Positions 1 through 12,290 of a DNA stretch of 64,000 nt are shown here, one piece after another. The notes below the pieces were generated by a model that saw only the letters and a program-made list of their open reading frames with translations, was not told the DNA's origin and ran no database searches. The DNA is from Salvelinus alpinus (taxonomy: Eukaryota > Chordata > Actinopteri > Salmoniformes > Salmonidae), in assembly GCF_045679555.1 (NCBI RefSeq), contig NC_092100.1, forward strand, positions 36,666,106 to 36,730,105. The letters are read 5' to 3'. A program made the translations under genes and the position numbers. The first letter of the stretch is position 1. The number at the start of each line of letters is the position of its first letter.

Positions 1-885
1 CTGGTGCGTGGTGCCGGAACTGGAGGTACCGGGCTAAGGACACGCACCTCAAGGCTAGTGCGGGAAGCAGCAACAGGGCGCACAGGGCTCTGGAGACGCA
101 CATGAGGCTTGGTGCGTGGTGCCGGAACTGGTGGTACTGGGCTGGAGACACGCACCACAGGGCGAGTGCGTGGAAAAGGAACAGGGCTCTGGAGACACAC
201 TGGAAGCCTGGTGCGTGGTGTTGGCACTGGTGGTACTGGGCTGGGGCGGGGAGGTGGCGCCGGATATACCGGACCGTGCAGGCGTACTGGCTCCCTTGAG
301 CACCGAGCCTGCCCAACCATACCTGGTTGAATGCTCCCCGTAACCCGACCAGTGCTGTGTTGGCGAACCGGGGACACCATGCGTAAGGCTGGTGCCATGT
401 ATGCCGGCCCGAGGAGATGCACTGGAGACCAGACGCGTTGAGCTGGCTTCATGGCACCTGGCTCAATGCTCAATCTAGCCCGGCCGATACGAGGAGCTGG
501 AATGTACCGCACCGGGCTAAGCACACGTACAGGAGACACCGTGCGCTTTACCGCATAACACAGTGTCTGCCCGTACTTTCGCTCTCCACGGTAAGCTCGG
601 GGAGTTGGCGCAGGTCTCCTACCTGACTTCGCCACACTCCCTTGTAGCCCCCCCCAAGAAATTTTTGGGGCTGACTCTCAGGCTTCCAGCCTCGCTTCCG
701 TGCTGCCTCCTCATACCGCCACCTCTCGGCTTTAGCTGCCTCCAGCTCTTCACGAGAGCGGCGATATTCTCCCGGTTGTGCCCAGGGTCCTCCGCTGTCC
801 AGAATTTCCTCCCAATTCCTCTAGTCCTGCGTTCGCTGCTGCTGCCTTGTATCACGCTGCTTGGTCCTGGTAAGGTGGGTAATTC
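1..885 (-). mobile_element. Internal region of an LTR element (cut by window start)
   Basis: Read on the minus strand, this follows the LTR at 886-1331. It has the same layout as the internal part of the LTR element at 19009-21293: a block with gaattaccca, then accaagcagc, then Gln/Glu-rich coding-like sequence and a C-rich tract near 650. Positions 100-300 hold imperfect direct copies of a roughly 70-75 bp unit containing ggtgcgtggt. No gag or pol motif is visible, so it is probably a non-autonomous member. The far end and the second LTR lie outside the window. Confidence 0.65.
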
Positions 886-1331
886 TGTCATGCTAGGTGA
901 AAGAGAGGACCAAGGCGCAGCGTGATATAAATACATCTTATTTTTAATAGAAGAAGAAGCGAACACAAACACTAATACAAACTAACAAAACAACAAACGA
1001 CCGTGAAGCTATCAAACGAAAGTGCAGACACAAGCAACTAACGTCAAAACATAGACAATTACCCACAACCTACCTAATGCCTATGGCTGCCTAAATATGG
1101 CTCCCAATCAGAGACAACGATAGATAGCTGTCTCTAATTGAGAACCAATCCAGGCAACCATAGACTTACATAAACACCTACACTGAACACAACCCCATGA
1201 ACTCTACAAAACCCCCTAGTCAATACAAACACCCTAGACTAGACAAAAACACACAAACATCCCCCATGTCACACCCTGACCTAACTAAAAATAATAAAGA
1301 AAACAAAGATAACTAAGGCCAGGGCGTGACA
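886..1331 (-). mobile_element. LTR of the tgtcacgccctg family
   Basis: The 446-bp block starts TGTCATG and ends GTGACA on the plus strand, so both ends carry the TG...CA of an LTR. On the minus strand it opens with tgtcacgccctg and has the same internal landmarks (agagacaacgata, caatcagagac type boxes) as the LTRs at 14180, 19009 and 20889. The next bases, aaaac (1332-1336), fit the expected 5-bp target duplication, because the TTAA element it sits in normally reads gtaaaactatg at this point. The matching copy lies beyond the window start. Confidence 0.7.
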
Positions 1332-1755
1332 AAAACTATGATTTATACCTCAAATATGCACATTTTCGAACAAAACATAAATGTATTGTATAACATGTTA
1401 TAAGACTGTCATCTGATGAAGTTGTTTCTTGGTTAGTGACTAATTATATCTCTATTTTGTCGATTTTGTGAAAGCTACCTATGCGGTGGAAACATGGTGA
1501 AAATATGCGGTTGTGTGTTTGGCTATTGTGGTTAGCTAATATAAATAAATATTGTGTTTTCGCTGTAAAACATTTTAAAAATCGGAAATTATGGCTGGAT
1601 TCACAAGATGTTTATCTTTCATTTGCTGTATTGGACTTGTGATTTCATGAAAATGATATTATATGATATCCCTGTCCCGTTAGGCTAGGCTATGCTAGTC
1701 AGCTTTTTTGATGAGGAGGATCCCGGATCCGGGAGGGTGATGAAGTAGAGGTTAA
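1332..1755. mobile_element. Right-hand end of a TTAA transposon (copy T1)
   Basis: The segment from tatgatttatacct to ccggatccggga and the terminal agaggttaa is collinear with 11866-12290, the right end of copy T2. It ends in TTAA at 1752-1755. The left part was separated by insertion of the LTR element at 886-1331. No coding capacity is seen. Confidence 0.7.
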
Positions 1756-4700
1756 TTTTCCCATAGGCATTGGCCAACGAGCCATGGCGTAGTTAGTGCC
1801 TACTAAAAGACGCCATTACTATTGCTCTAGCCTAATGGTTAAAACCAAACCAACTTTAGGCTAATGTGTGGGAATGGATGCATGCAGGAATGAAGTCGAA
1901 CGTTCATCAATTTCAGGTGAGAGAAACGTTAATTTTCATAGACTCATGGAAACAATGACTAAGAAATAGCCCTAGGCAACCCTTTTGTAATTTCAAGTAT
2001 TAGTTAAATATTTTCTAACTATATGTGGAGGTCATAAGTCTGTTTATGTTGTGGCCCGGTTGACTGACAAGTTGGGCTTGAATTCCTTTTTCCATGTCAT
2101 ATGCCGGGCCGGCAGCCAAGTAGGGCAAAGTTGAAATGGCAGATATAGAGGCCGGTGTAGCCTGGGTTACTGGCATGCGCTCAGAAGTAGGACCGGTTTA
2201 TAAATATAAACACTGCAGACTAGGAAGAGCAGTCTACTACACCACTGACCACATAACAAAACATTTTGCATGGTCTATTCATAAAAACTATTCTAATAAT
2301 TAGGTTTGATCATCAGGGCCATAATACAGTGCCAAATACATAATACAGTTCCATCAGTGCCAAATGGATATTTCTCCAGTATAGCTTTATAATATGTGTC
2401 CGGTCAGCTAAAAGTTTAGATTTTAACAATATCAACTGAAGAATGAGACAATTAATTTCCTTCAGTTAACATTTACTTTTTCAAATCAATTGTGAGGATG
2501 CAGACTTCCTATGAATTAACTTTCCGTTAGCCCATTACACACACTTATTGTGTGGCACAAGGGGGATAGAGAATAACTAACTTTTGGCTTGCTTTTGTTT
2601 GTCAAACATCTGAAATGTTTCCTATAGCTATCAGGTGCATAGACGGTGACACCCAACCCAGCACCAGCAACAAATCCATATGGTAACTAACTACACTAGT
2701 ACAGTATTACATACTTAAGTGTTTCTCAGAGACATAGACAGCTACAGTAGCCAAAGAATTGATACATAATAGCAATCCAAAAACCAAATATTCAGTAGTT
2801 CAATACCTTGAAAATCGATTAAATTCAAGCTTGCTGAAGTGAAACAGAAGAAGACAGTGAATTTGGTTTCTCACAGTGGAATTCCTCTGGACCAGGGCTG
2901 AGCTCTCTCTGTGTGTGTGCTGCCTCTGTGCTCTGTGTGTGACTCCTATGCCCTTGAAGCGGCTTTCCTCAGGTACTGGGAGCAAAATGCTACCCCCTTT
3001 TCTTTCTGTAACTGGACACCATCTAGAGCTAGACTGTATCCTCATGTGCCTGCTGACCACATAGCATTCAAACCCCTACAGAGTACTACTAGAAATACCT
3101 GATGTATATTCATCAATCTATTCACGTATATATTACGTTTTGGCCGTGGTATCCAGTGACAAATGGTTAATAATTCATAGTTATGAGGCAACTTTTGAGG
3201 CGAGTTTCATCTCTCTGTGAACAGTGTGTCTATCGTGGCTGTGTTACGTAATAACCCACCGTGTTCCATTTTTCTATCACTACATCTGTGGACACTGTTT
3301 TTTTAATGGTTTGACAGGCTTTAAGCTTTAGGCAGTCAACCAAGCAGTTAATTCTCCTTTATTAACCTCTATATTACAAATACATTTGTCACAAAGTGCT
3401 TATAAATAAGTAAACCTCCCAAAAGAGTAAACAAAGGTAATAGTAGCTATATTTCAATCCAATTGGCAACTGATTTTCACACACGAATACTCAAAATTCT
3501 GCATAAAGAAAATGTGTGCATTTTCCCACCAGTGGTGTTTCCACCAAACTGACATGTTTCTGTTAAAAATCAGTATGTGATGATGTAGTGCACACTAATG
3601 ATGTAATGCACACAACCTTTCATGTACCGAATAAATATCTAGAGTTCATTGTGTTTCTATGCCTATCAAACTCTACCGATAAATTTGTCATAAAAACTGT
3701 TGCATTAAATAGCAAATGTGCCTACTCTGTACATAGCATGTGCGCTTCTAGGCAAGAGCTGGCAGATACTGTACAGTGCGGGTAGGCTGTGCACAATGTA
3801 CGGGTAGGCTAGTGAGTCTACATGATGAGATTATTATGGATAAGAGACAGAATATTTTTATTTGTCAAATGGCAGTCAAGCATCAATCATCATGTCACAC
3901 TCAACATTTATTGGAAAGGAGCATCAAACTCATCACGGCACACTTATGTGAAATTCATCATCACTTATTTCATCTGTATCCTAATAAACTGCATGATTTC
4001 CCGAGTCTTAGTAGTAGGACCACACACCATATCATCACACGTGACTCCAAGTTACCTTCGATATTGTTATAATATATCAATACTTGCACATTAAGTTGTT
4101 TCCACTGCACCGCCATCTCTCGCATAATGAATTTTACCAACACAAAAAGATCCCACCATGTCGAACGCACAAATTATCTGTCGGCATTTATACAATTGTA
4201 CCAAAACCTCCTGTTTCCACCACAGCTCTCGTGATTTTTTTTATATGGTATAACTTCACTCGCATAAAAACTGGAAGGAAACGTGGTTACTGGGAAAAAC
4301 TCCATAGGAAACCTTTAAAAGGAACCTGACTAAGAAGAAAACGAGATTGGGAGCCCATCCTCCTCAGGTAAAGATTTAAGAGACGACCAGACCGGTAGGA
4401 TTGTCTAGCATCTGCTGGCGAGAGTACTTAGCACCTCTGAACAGAGTCTTGGCTGTAATTTGCAAACTGAACACAAACCGGAGGACACCGTGCAAGCACC
4501 CTACTGTACAGACCGACAATCGGTCCGGTGAGTTATCTCCTTTAGATTAGGCCTACTTAAGTTAAAAAGTTGTCATATAATGCAGAGTGAAAGCAGGACA
4601 AGGCATATTGTTGCTGACACAGAATGGTGAAGTACACATGTATCAAAGACCCCCTTGATGATGAGTCTGTGTTTGTCCAGAAGCACTAAACAAAAACCCT

Positions 4701-4758
4701 GACGTGAACCCCAGAAACAGCAAGACAAGTCAAATCAGACAAATTGATGAAAGTTATT
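1756..4758. other. Intergenic stretch, no gene recognised
   Basis: Only short ORFs without recognisable motifs occur here. AT-rich unique-looking sequence dominates. A possible splice donor (gtgagtt, 4528) follows a GC-richer block at 4380-4527 and could mark a 5' untranslated exon of a plus-strand transcript, but there is no other support. Confidence 0.4.
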
Positions 4759-7515
4759 TTAGAAGGAAAGGTGAAGGAGGGCTTCATAGCGAATGCAGAT
4801 GGGTAGAGGAGGTAGGACAGTGAGAGATAGGGAGTGGAGATCCAGCCTTACAGCAGCGTTGTGTTCTATACCTGGCATGTACACCTGGTCACCCAGCACT
4901 GTCCCCTGTCCAGCTAACGCTACCTTCTCAGCCCCTTTCACCTAGGACCAGAAACAGGAGGATTAGATAGATAGGCCTATGGCATTTAAAGCAACTTAAT
5001 CTCATTCAAGATAACGGTTAGGTGGTGGTCTCACCTGCCCCCACTTCCCAGACTCCACACAGAATGATGTCACCACATTCTCTGAGTTGTTTCCTCCAAT
5101 CACAAACAGCCGGTCTGTGGCACCCAGGAAGTAGAGGCTGGGGAGGTCAGCATTGGCTTTGGTTAGGGTAGGGAGCAGCTCAGACCATAAGTCTGGGAAA
5201 GACAGAGAAAACAGGAGTGTGCATGTCTGTCTGTGTGTGTTTGTATGTGTGTGTTAGGGGCTCAAAGGCTGTTATTGATTAGACTACAGCCTGCAATTGA
5301 CCAACATGTAAGGTTGCAAGGAACAACTCCACTCAAGATTGATACTGCTTTACCTTGCCTGGTGTCATACTGTAGAAGCAGCTTTTCCCCAGTCCTCTGG
5401 ATGTTCCCCAGGACATAAAGACGGGAGCCCAGGCTGGTGGCCAGAGGGAGGTCATGGGACAGGGACATGGTGAACTGTAAGTCAGTCAGAGGCAGAGAGG
5501 AGACAAACCTGCAGCAGAGAACACACACAAACCTATAGGTTAGACTAAGAGGTACAGTAGCAGCTAGGGCTGTCAGAGTTAATCAATCAACTCGAGTTGC
5601 TTTGGACAAAATCAAGACATCGATATTCTTGTAATGCTTTTAGTATATAAAAAAAATGATCTTCCAATTCTGAATTTGTGATTAATCGCGAGTAATAACA
5701 GCAAATACTGTGATTAAGTCGATTAAATGTTTTTATCGTTTGACAGCCATAGTAGCAACATAATAATACACATCCAGGTAGGAGCCGTAACCTACGTCCA
5801 TGTGTTGTCCCAGGGGTGGTATCGCTCCACAGCAGTGTAGAGGGCTGTGCTGGAGTCAGGGGTCACCAGAGAGTCCAAGTACCAGCCTCCCACAGCATAG
5901 ATAGAGCCATCACATGACACTGCACTGAAATGCCTCCTGTGCTGTCAGGAAGACAACAGATACAGACACTTAATATACATTTTATATAACAATGATTAAC
6001 AATGATTGATTTTCATGAGGTGGATGTCTTTCCTGTACCTTGATGAGAGGTGCAGTGGAGACCCAGGTGTTGGTGAAGGGGTTGTACCTAAAGGAGGCCA
6101 TTTTGAACTCCCAGCCCCTCTTGGCCCGCTGCCTGTAGCCACCGATGAGGTAGAGGTAGTTGAGTAGAACCACCGTGGTGAAGCACCACTTATCAGCCAT
6201 GAAGGGGAGCTCTGTTATTGGACGCCAGTCACCAGCGACCTCTGATCCATCTAGGGTGAAGAGGTGGCGGGCGGCTTCTGTTTCTAGGTCATTCCAGGAG
6301 GTCAGGTTCTCCTTCCTCACGCAGCAGAGCCGGAGATCACCCTGCCACCTCAGACGGGCCAGTTCAGCCCTGTCTTCAGCCGGCAAACACCTGGCCATGC
6401 ATTCACAATATGAAGAATAATCCATTTTCAGTTGAAAGGAGAGTTCACTCCTTGCAGCTGAAGATTATTTGCTTGGTGTGGAAATTGAAACCCATGAAGT
6501 AGGCCGATTAAATGAGGTCAGGTATTGGGGAATGTCATGCTGTACCTGGTGAGGTGAGGCAGCTCCAGCAAGTGTCTGCTGAGGTAGCAGAACACAGTTG
6601 TCTCCAGCTCAGTACAGCAGATATCCCGGGCCAGAGCCAGGTAGGACAGGCAGGTGTCTGAGGTTAGAACACCAGACAGGGCCAACAGGCACTGCGACAC
6701 AAAGGCCTCAGCCAGCAGGTAGCTGCCCACCTCCAGAGTCAGACAGAGAAATTGAGTTATCATACATACAACGTTTCAAACAATAAATTGCTGGTGCTCT
6801 GTGTGATGTGCCAGCCTGGGACAGATTCATTTCCATATGAGTGGAAAATAAGTATGATATATGGGGAATAAGACATCCACCCACTTGGATGTGTTCTCCC
6901 AACTCCTCCTGGGGAACGCAGAAGTCATTCCGGAAGCAGAATTCTAGGAGGGAATGGAAGACTGAGGAGGGAATGTGGTCCAGGACAATCAGGCTCTCTG
7001 TGGTCTCTCTCATACTGGACTGGGATAGGGCTCTGAAGTACTCACTACAGTCAGTCAGTCGACCAAGGTTCACCTTATACACCCAGATGAAAGAACAAAA
7101 AAACATAGATGGAAGGTTAGCTTTGTCATTATGTCAAGTTATGAAAGAATTCTGCAGTATGTCTGATGAAACAATCTCCATAATGGAGATGTGAGGTGTA
7201 CCATTTCTAAAGGCAGTTCAGGGATTATGTGATGACATACAGGAGCTGTTAACTTACGTGGAAGGCATGTGTGCTGGTCTGGACTGTAACCATTGTTCCA
7301 CTTTCATCTCCATGGTGATAGGTACGATACATCTCATTGGTTAGCCACTCCTTTGACACCCTGTCATACAGTCCTTCACCTGAGTTGCCTGGTGATGTCA
7401 CCCAGGTGTGTGGCACTGAGAACGGTATTCTCCACACCCTCTCTAAAGCATACTTCAACCACCCACTGATCCACAGCACCACAACTTTCACATACGGTCT
7501 GAGAAGACTTCTCAT
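4759..7515 (-). CDS. BTB-BACK-kelch (KLHL/KBTBD-type) protein, 8 coding exons
   Basis: Exons from splice signals and reading frame: 7515-7258, 7073-6885, 6730-6546, 6390-6039, 5941-5796, 5508-5354, 5192-5035 and 4941-4759. All introns are GT-AG and phases agree, giving 1626 nt and about 541 residues. Residues about 50-150 form a BTB domain (FHVNLGRL, CSEYFRAL, SSMRE), about 150-265 a BACK domain (GSYLLAEAF, TCLSYLALARD), and from about 270 kelch repeats (YLYLIGGY, IYAVGGWY, LFVIGGNN, each followed by a W). The family commonly acts as substrate adaptors of Cullin-3 ubiquitin ligases. Paralogue not assigned. Start chosen at the first ATG of the first exon; an acceptor (tctcctcag) directly upstream suggests a noncoding 5' exon, so the true N-terminus is uncertain. 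Confidence 0.85.
5564..5750. mobile_element. hAT-type MITE inside a kelch-gene intron
   Basis: About 187 bp bounded by ctagggctgtca and its imperfect inverse tgacagccat, the terminal motif of many hAT elements. It is flanked by agtagcag (5556-5563) and agtagcaa (5751-5758), a 7/8 match to an 8-bp target duplication. It sits between coding exons 5 and 6 and has no ORF. Confidence 0.7.
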
Positions 7516-9415
7516 ACTGAGGAGAAAAGATGATTTACTAATATTAAAGGGAGTTACCTCATCTATCTCACAAATTGATCTTATTGTCTGTCTCTCAAAA
7601 CTGTGTTGGTTCTAGCCAAAATATATCTGTGTCATTTTCTAAAGATCCATGTAATACATTTGACCAATTATGCTATTATTGTATAACTACAGTATTTGTC
7701 ATAGGAAGAAAAACAGGCCTATGTTAGGCACTAACTGTGAGAAACCCGGATTTAAACTTAGATCCTAGAAACATTGAACAACTTCCTGCTATAGAGAACT
7801 CAATGAGAAGGGCTTGCATTACACAAAAACAATACAGAGCATGAAGGAAACACACTGAACACTGAACAGACACTCGAGGGTCCTAACACACATGTATCTC
7901 CCTGATCCATCGCAGCTCAGAGTCACATGTCTGATAAGATAACAGTCCAGCAGCAGCAGCAGCTATAATACTAGCTGAATGCCACACACCAGTGGCCACA
8001 CAAAATAAGAAAGAAATGCAATAGGCCCACAGCAACTATGTTGCTTGGACCCCTAACAATGACATCCCAAACGTGCATAAATCCAAAATCCAGCTTTGAT
8101 CCCCGTGTGAGAGTAGACAAGGTCAGTTATAAAGCCTCTCCTCAATAGACAGTCCAAGCAGGGCTTACATGGAACTGGGTGCAGAAAAACAGCTCTACAG
8201 GACTGATCTATTTTAGGCATCATGGGGGACTTGTGCAATATTCCAAATCAACCCCTAGCCCCTACCCCTAGGTACACCCCATTCCCCTTCCTTCTATGCA
8301 CTGAAAGGAAGGAATATAGATGTTAGTGATATAGTGAAACTCCCACCTAGTTAAGAGGTGCAGCTATTTCCATATTGAATATCTACCCAATCCTTACAGA
8401 TTAGCATTAAGTATGCTAGTGTGAAATATGACCCCTAAATCTGCTAAGAATTGTACCATTAGGGGGAGCTCTGGTTCCTGAACATGTATTGTTTTTCTAC
8501 AGTACACGTACAAGGTGAAAAGAACTGTTGCCATATCAATAAATTAATATCCATAATCAATCAGGTATCAAGCATGTTTATTAGCTGTTAAATTATCATA
8601 TTTACACCGCAGTTGCAGTGCAAGGAGGATTTTGGACAGGATTGAGATGTAATGAAAAACAAATACTCAAAAATGTAGCTAGATGATGACGCAGTAGGCA
8701 GTTTAATATTCTCTCAAATCTAACATTGGCCTACATCCACAGCATACATTCTAATTCTGATATTATAGGGTCAATTCATAGGGAAACCTTTATTATAACC
8801 GACCTACCAAAACTGAGGGTACTGCACTTAGCAAACAAATATACTAAATCATTTACAACATTAGGAATTATACTGAACAACATTTTGACGTGTTCAAATG
8901 ATTGCCATTCCAATGAAAAAAATTACTTTTCTTTCAACCTGATCCCATTTTCATAATCTTTAAAAAAAATTAAAAAATCGTACAGATGATATTACACTTG
9001 GTTTAAATAATATTTTAGGCATACACAAACAGTAGCCAAATGCACATTTAAATCAGAAACAAAATCTGTTGTTCAAAGTCATGGACAGTTTTGTTTAGCT
9101 ATTGTGGTTCTTGGTCTGAAATGGAAAAGGACAAACATCTAAACCTTGGGCATAGTCAATTCGTGACAGACAGTTCTATACCAATTTACTAGTAATGGAA
9201 CAGCTTTAGAATTCGAGGTTAATCTAGTCAGATTGCAATGACTTCATAAAAGCCAGACGGCTTTCAGCAACAACAAAAAAGGATGACGATATTTAGCACA
9301 TTCTGATACTGAAAGCTGTACAGTATATAACAGAGATTATTATTTTCAAAAGCTGCTCTCTGAGATATGTTGTGCAATTAGCTTTCATTGTCTATAACCA
9401 AAAACATGTTACCTT
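7516..9415. other. Region upstream of the kelch gene, no gene recognised
   Basis: AT-rich sequence with only short ORFs. It should contain the promoter and any noncoding first exon of the kelch gene, but no TATA or CpG-rich segment stands out. Confidence 0.4.
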
Positions 9416-10231
9416 TGTCGTGGTCATTTCCTGTATTACTAAATGAGAAGAGTTTACAAACCACACACAAGTCAGAATTATATTTAAACTTCATCTTTAA
9501 TCAAATGAGCTTCACCATAGCCCTTTGACTCTCAGATCAATTCAGTGTCTATAAATGAATTCTGAGACTGCTTACAAAATAATTCTAGTATCTTTTATAG
9601 CCAAGATACACCCCTCTCAACTCACATGACGAACCACAGATCTCAGGAACTTCACAAAGGGCCTTTTACTTGAGAGAGGAGTATCCCATAGCCAGATAGC
9701 ATTAGCTATAAATTATCGTTCAGTTTGGTCTCTAAGACGAGGTTCTAATCTCGTTCTTGGTACTTCATAGTACCTAAACATTACCTCATCCAATGGCATA
9801 TATCAATTGTCAACATTAGATACTCCCATCTCAAATACACCCCACCCCTGGACAAGCTCACTGAGGGGAGTGACTTGTGCACAGACATTGTGGAGCCAAG
9901 AGATAACTGGTTCCCCCTTAATCATCCCTTCACATGGTTTAACAGATACATTCACATATGAAGACAATGTTCCATTCTGTTCACATATGAAGACAATGTT
10001 CCATTCTGATATTCTGCATATTACCAGACATGCAAAAGTCAAGCCTGACCACTCCCCTCTCTGGGCCCCAAGTGACTTTTCCCTAGAGTAGAAAGGAAAA
10101 ATGCAACTGCCGACAGTATAGTCCAAAAAGAGACATTCTAATGACAAGTATCTCACATAAGCATATTATGAAAGTAAATAAAACATCTTATTTATCTATG
10201 TTACCTAACTAATTCTGATTCAGCTACGACA
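9416..10231 (-). mobile_element. Retrovirus-like LTR (816 bp), minus strand
   Basis: On the minus strand the block begins tgtcgtagctg and ends cgaca, with TG...CA ends. It is preceded on that strand by a purine-rich tract (ttgagaggggaa, 10232-10243), the position of a polypurine tract before a 3' LTR. A tandem duplication of acatatgaagacaatgttcc lies at 9954-9999. The left flank gives no clear target duplication, and no second LTR is in the window. Confidence 0.6.
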
Positions 10232-10465
10232 TTCCCCTCTCAAGGGACTCTGTCCCTTCTGGAGAATCAGAACAGTAACTTTACACCTTACTAACAGTAG
10301 TTGCAGAGTATATGAATTTAAAAGAATACATAATCAATATTTAAAAGAAAATAAAGAATCAAATCCCTTCAATGTCAAGTACCTTAGCTTATATGTAAGC
10401 TTTTTCCCTTCTGAAACTAAGTTTACAACCTTTATTCTACAAAACAGACTTGCACAAACTTCTTG
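10232..10465 (-). mobile_element. Truncated internal remnant next to the LTR
   Basis: Sequence upstream of the polypurine tract on the minus strand, cut off where the TTAA-family element T2 begins near 10466. No coding motif is left. Its assignment depends on the LTR reading of 9416-10231. Confidence 0.4.
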
Positions 10466-12290
10466 TCAATATGGGGGCGCTGTTTTCACTTTGTAAAAAT
10501 TCGTTCCCAAATTAAACTGCCTCGTACTCAATTCTTGCTCGTACAATATGTATATTATTATTACTATTGGATAGAAAACACTCTCTAGTTTCTAAAAGCG
10601 TTTGAATTATATCTGTGAGTAAAACAGAACTCAAGTTGCAGCAAACTTCCTGTCAGGAAGTGAGAAATCTGAAATCGGGCACTCTGTTCCAGGGTCAGTT
10701 TATTAATTTGCATGTAATCTATGAGTTGACATGCACTGCATACGATTTCCCCTAGATGTCAGTAAGCAGTGAGAATTGGAATGGGGTTGCTATGTAGATC
10801 TGAGGCCGTATAAAGGCTCTTGGAACGGGGGGTGCACTCTTTTCAACGTTCGTCATGGCGCAAGACAGGCCTCAGGATGGCATTCTGAAAAGCTCTCGTT
10901 ATAGGCTTTAGATATATCCGGCTCTGATTTTATTCGATATAGGTGTTAAAAACATCATATTGTAGTTATTTTAAACCGAGTTATATCAGTTTATATCAGT
11001 ATAGTGCGATTTTCGGTATTTCATTTGTGCTGCGTTATAGTGAGTTGGACACGTCTTCGTCACATGGCTAACGTTTGCTGCTAATTCCAAAGTTGAAGAC
11101 GACAATCTACAACCGAGCAACGATTCTTCTGGACAAAGGACAACTTGCACAAGATTCTGATGGAAGCTCATCAAAAAGTAAGAACTATTTATGATGTTAA
11201 TTCGTTGTTCTGTTGAAAAATGTTACACTACTATTCCGCCATTAATTTCGGTGCGGTCTCGCTTTAACGCACGCTGTATGTCGTAGTAACGTTAATTAAA
11301 AAAATCTAACACAGCGGTTGCATTAAGAACTAATGTATCTTTCATTTGCTGTCCAACCTGTATTTTTTAGTCAAGTTTATGATTAGTTATTGATTAGATT
11401 AGGTGCCTCTCCCAAGATTTCTCCCGACATTTTGTTGGCAGCTTGGCTACTATTCTCATTGTATAACCACGATTTGTGCCGCTAAATATGCACATTTTCG
11501 AACAAACAATATATGTATTGTGTAATATGATGTTATAGGACTGTCATCTGATGAAGTTTTGAGAAGGTTAGTGAAAAATGTAATATCTTTTGCTGGTTTA
11601 TTCGCTATCGCTAACGTGCATGAATCAATGCTGCTGTGTGGTTGGCTATCGTAATAAGCTAATATAATGCTAAATTGTGTTTTCGCTGTAAAACACGTAA
11701 AAAATCTGAAATATTAGCTGGATTCACAAGATCTTTGTCTTTCATTTGCTGTACGCTGTGTATTTTTCATAAATGTTTTATGATGAGTATTTAGGGAGTT
11801 CACGTTGCTCTCTGTAGTTATTCTAGTTGCTTTGGTGAGAGTTGTGATGGTGGCTGCAATGTAAAACTATGATTTATACCTGAAATATGCACATTTTTCT
11901 AAAAGAACATATGCTATACAATAAATATGTTATCAGACTGTCATCTTATGAAGTTGTTTCTTGGTTAGTGGCTATATATATCTTTATTTGGTCGAAATTG
12001 TGATAGCTACCCATGCAGGAAAAAAATGGTGGGAAAAAAAAGTTGTGTCTTTTGCTATCGTGGTTAGCTAATATATTTACATATTGTGTCTTCCCTGTAA
12101 AACATTTTAAAAATCAGAAATGATGGCTGGATTCACAAGATGTGTATCTTTCATCTGGTGTCTTGGACTTGTGATTTAATGATATTTAGATGCTAGTATT
12201 TACTTGTGACGCTATGCTAGGCTATGCTAGTCAGCTTTTTAACTGTGGGTGGTGCTCCCGGATCCGGGATGCGTAGCAAGTAGAAGTTAA
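10466..12290. mobile_element. TTAA transposon family, copy T2
   Basis: Contains the family landmarks gggggcgctgttttcac, attggatagaaaacactct, aaaacagaactca, repeated cgctgtaaaac and ggattcacaagat blocks, and the right end ccggatccggga...tagaagttaa with TTAA at 12287-12290. The left terminal TTAA is not preserved. Internal sequence carries degenerate repeated modules (gactgtcatctgatgaag at about 11541, 11936). There is no transposase ORF, so it is non-autonomous. Confidence 0.7.
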
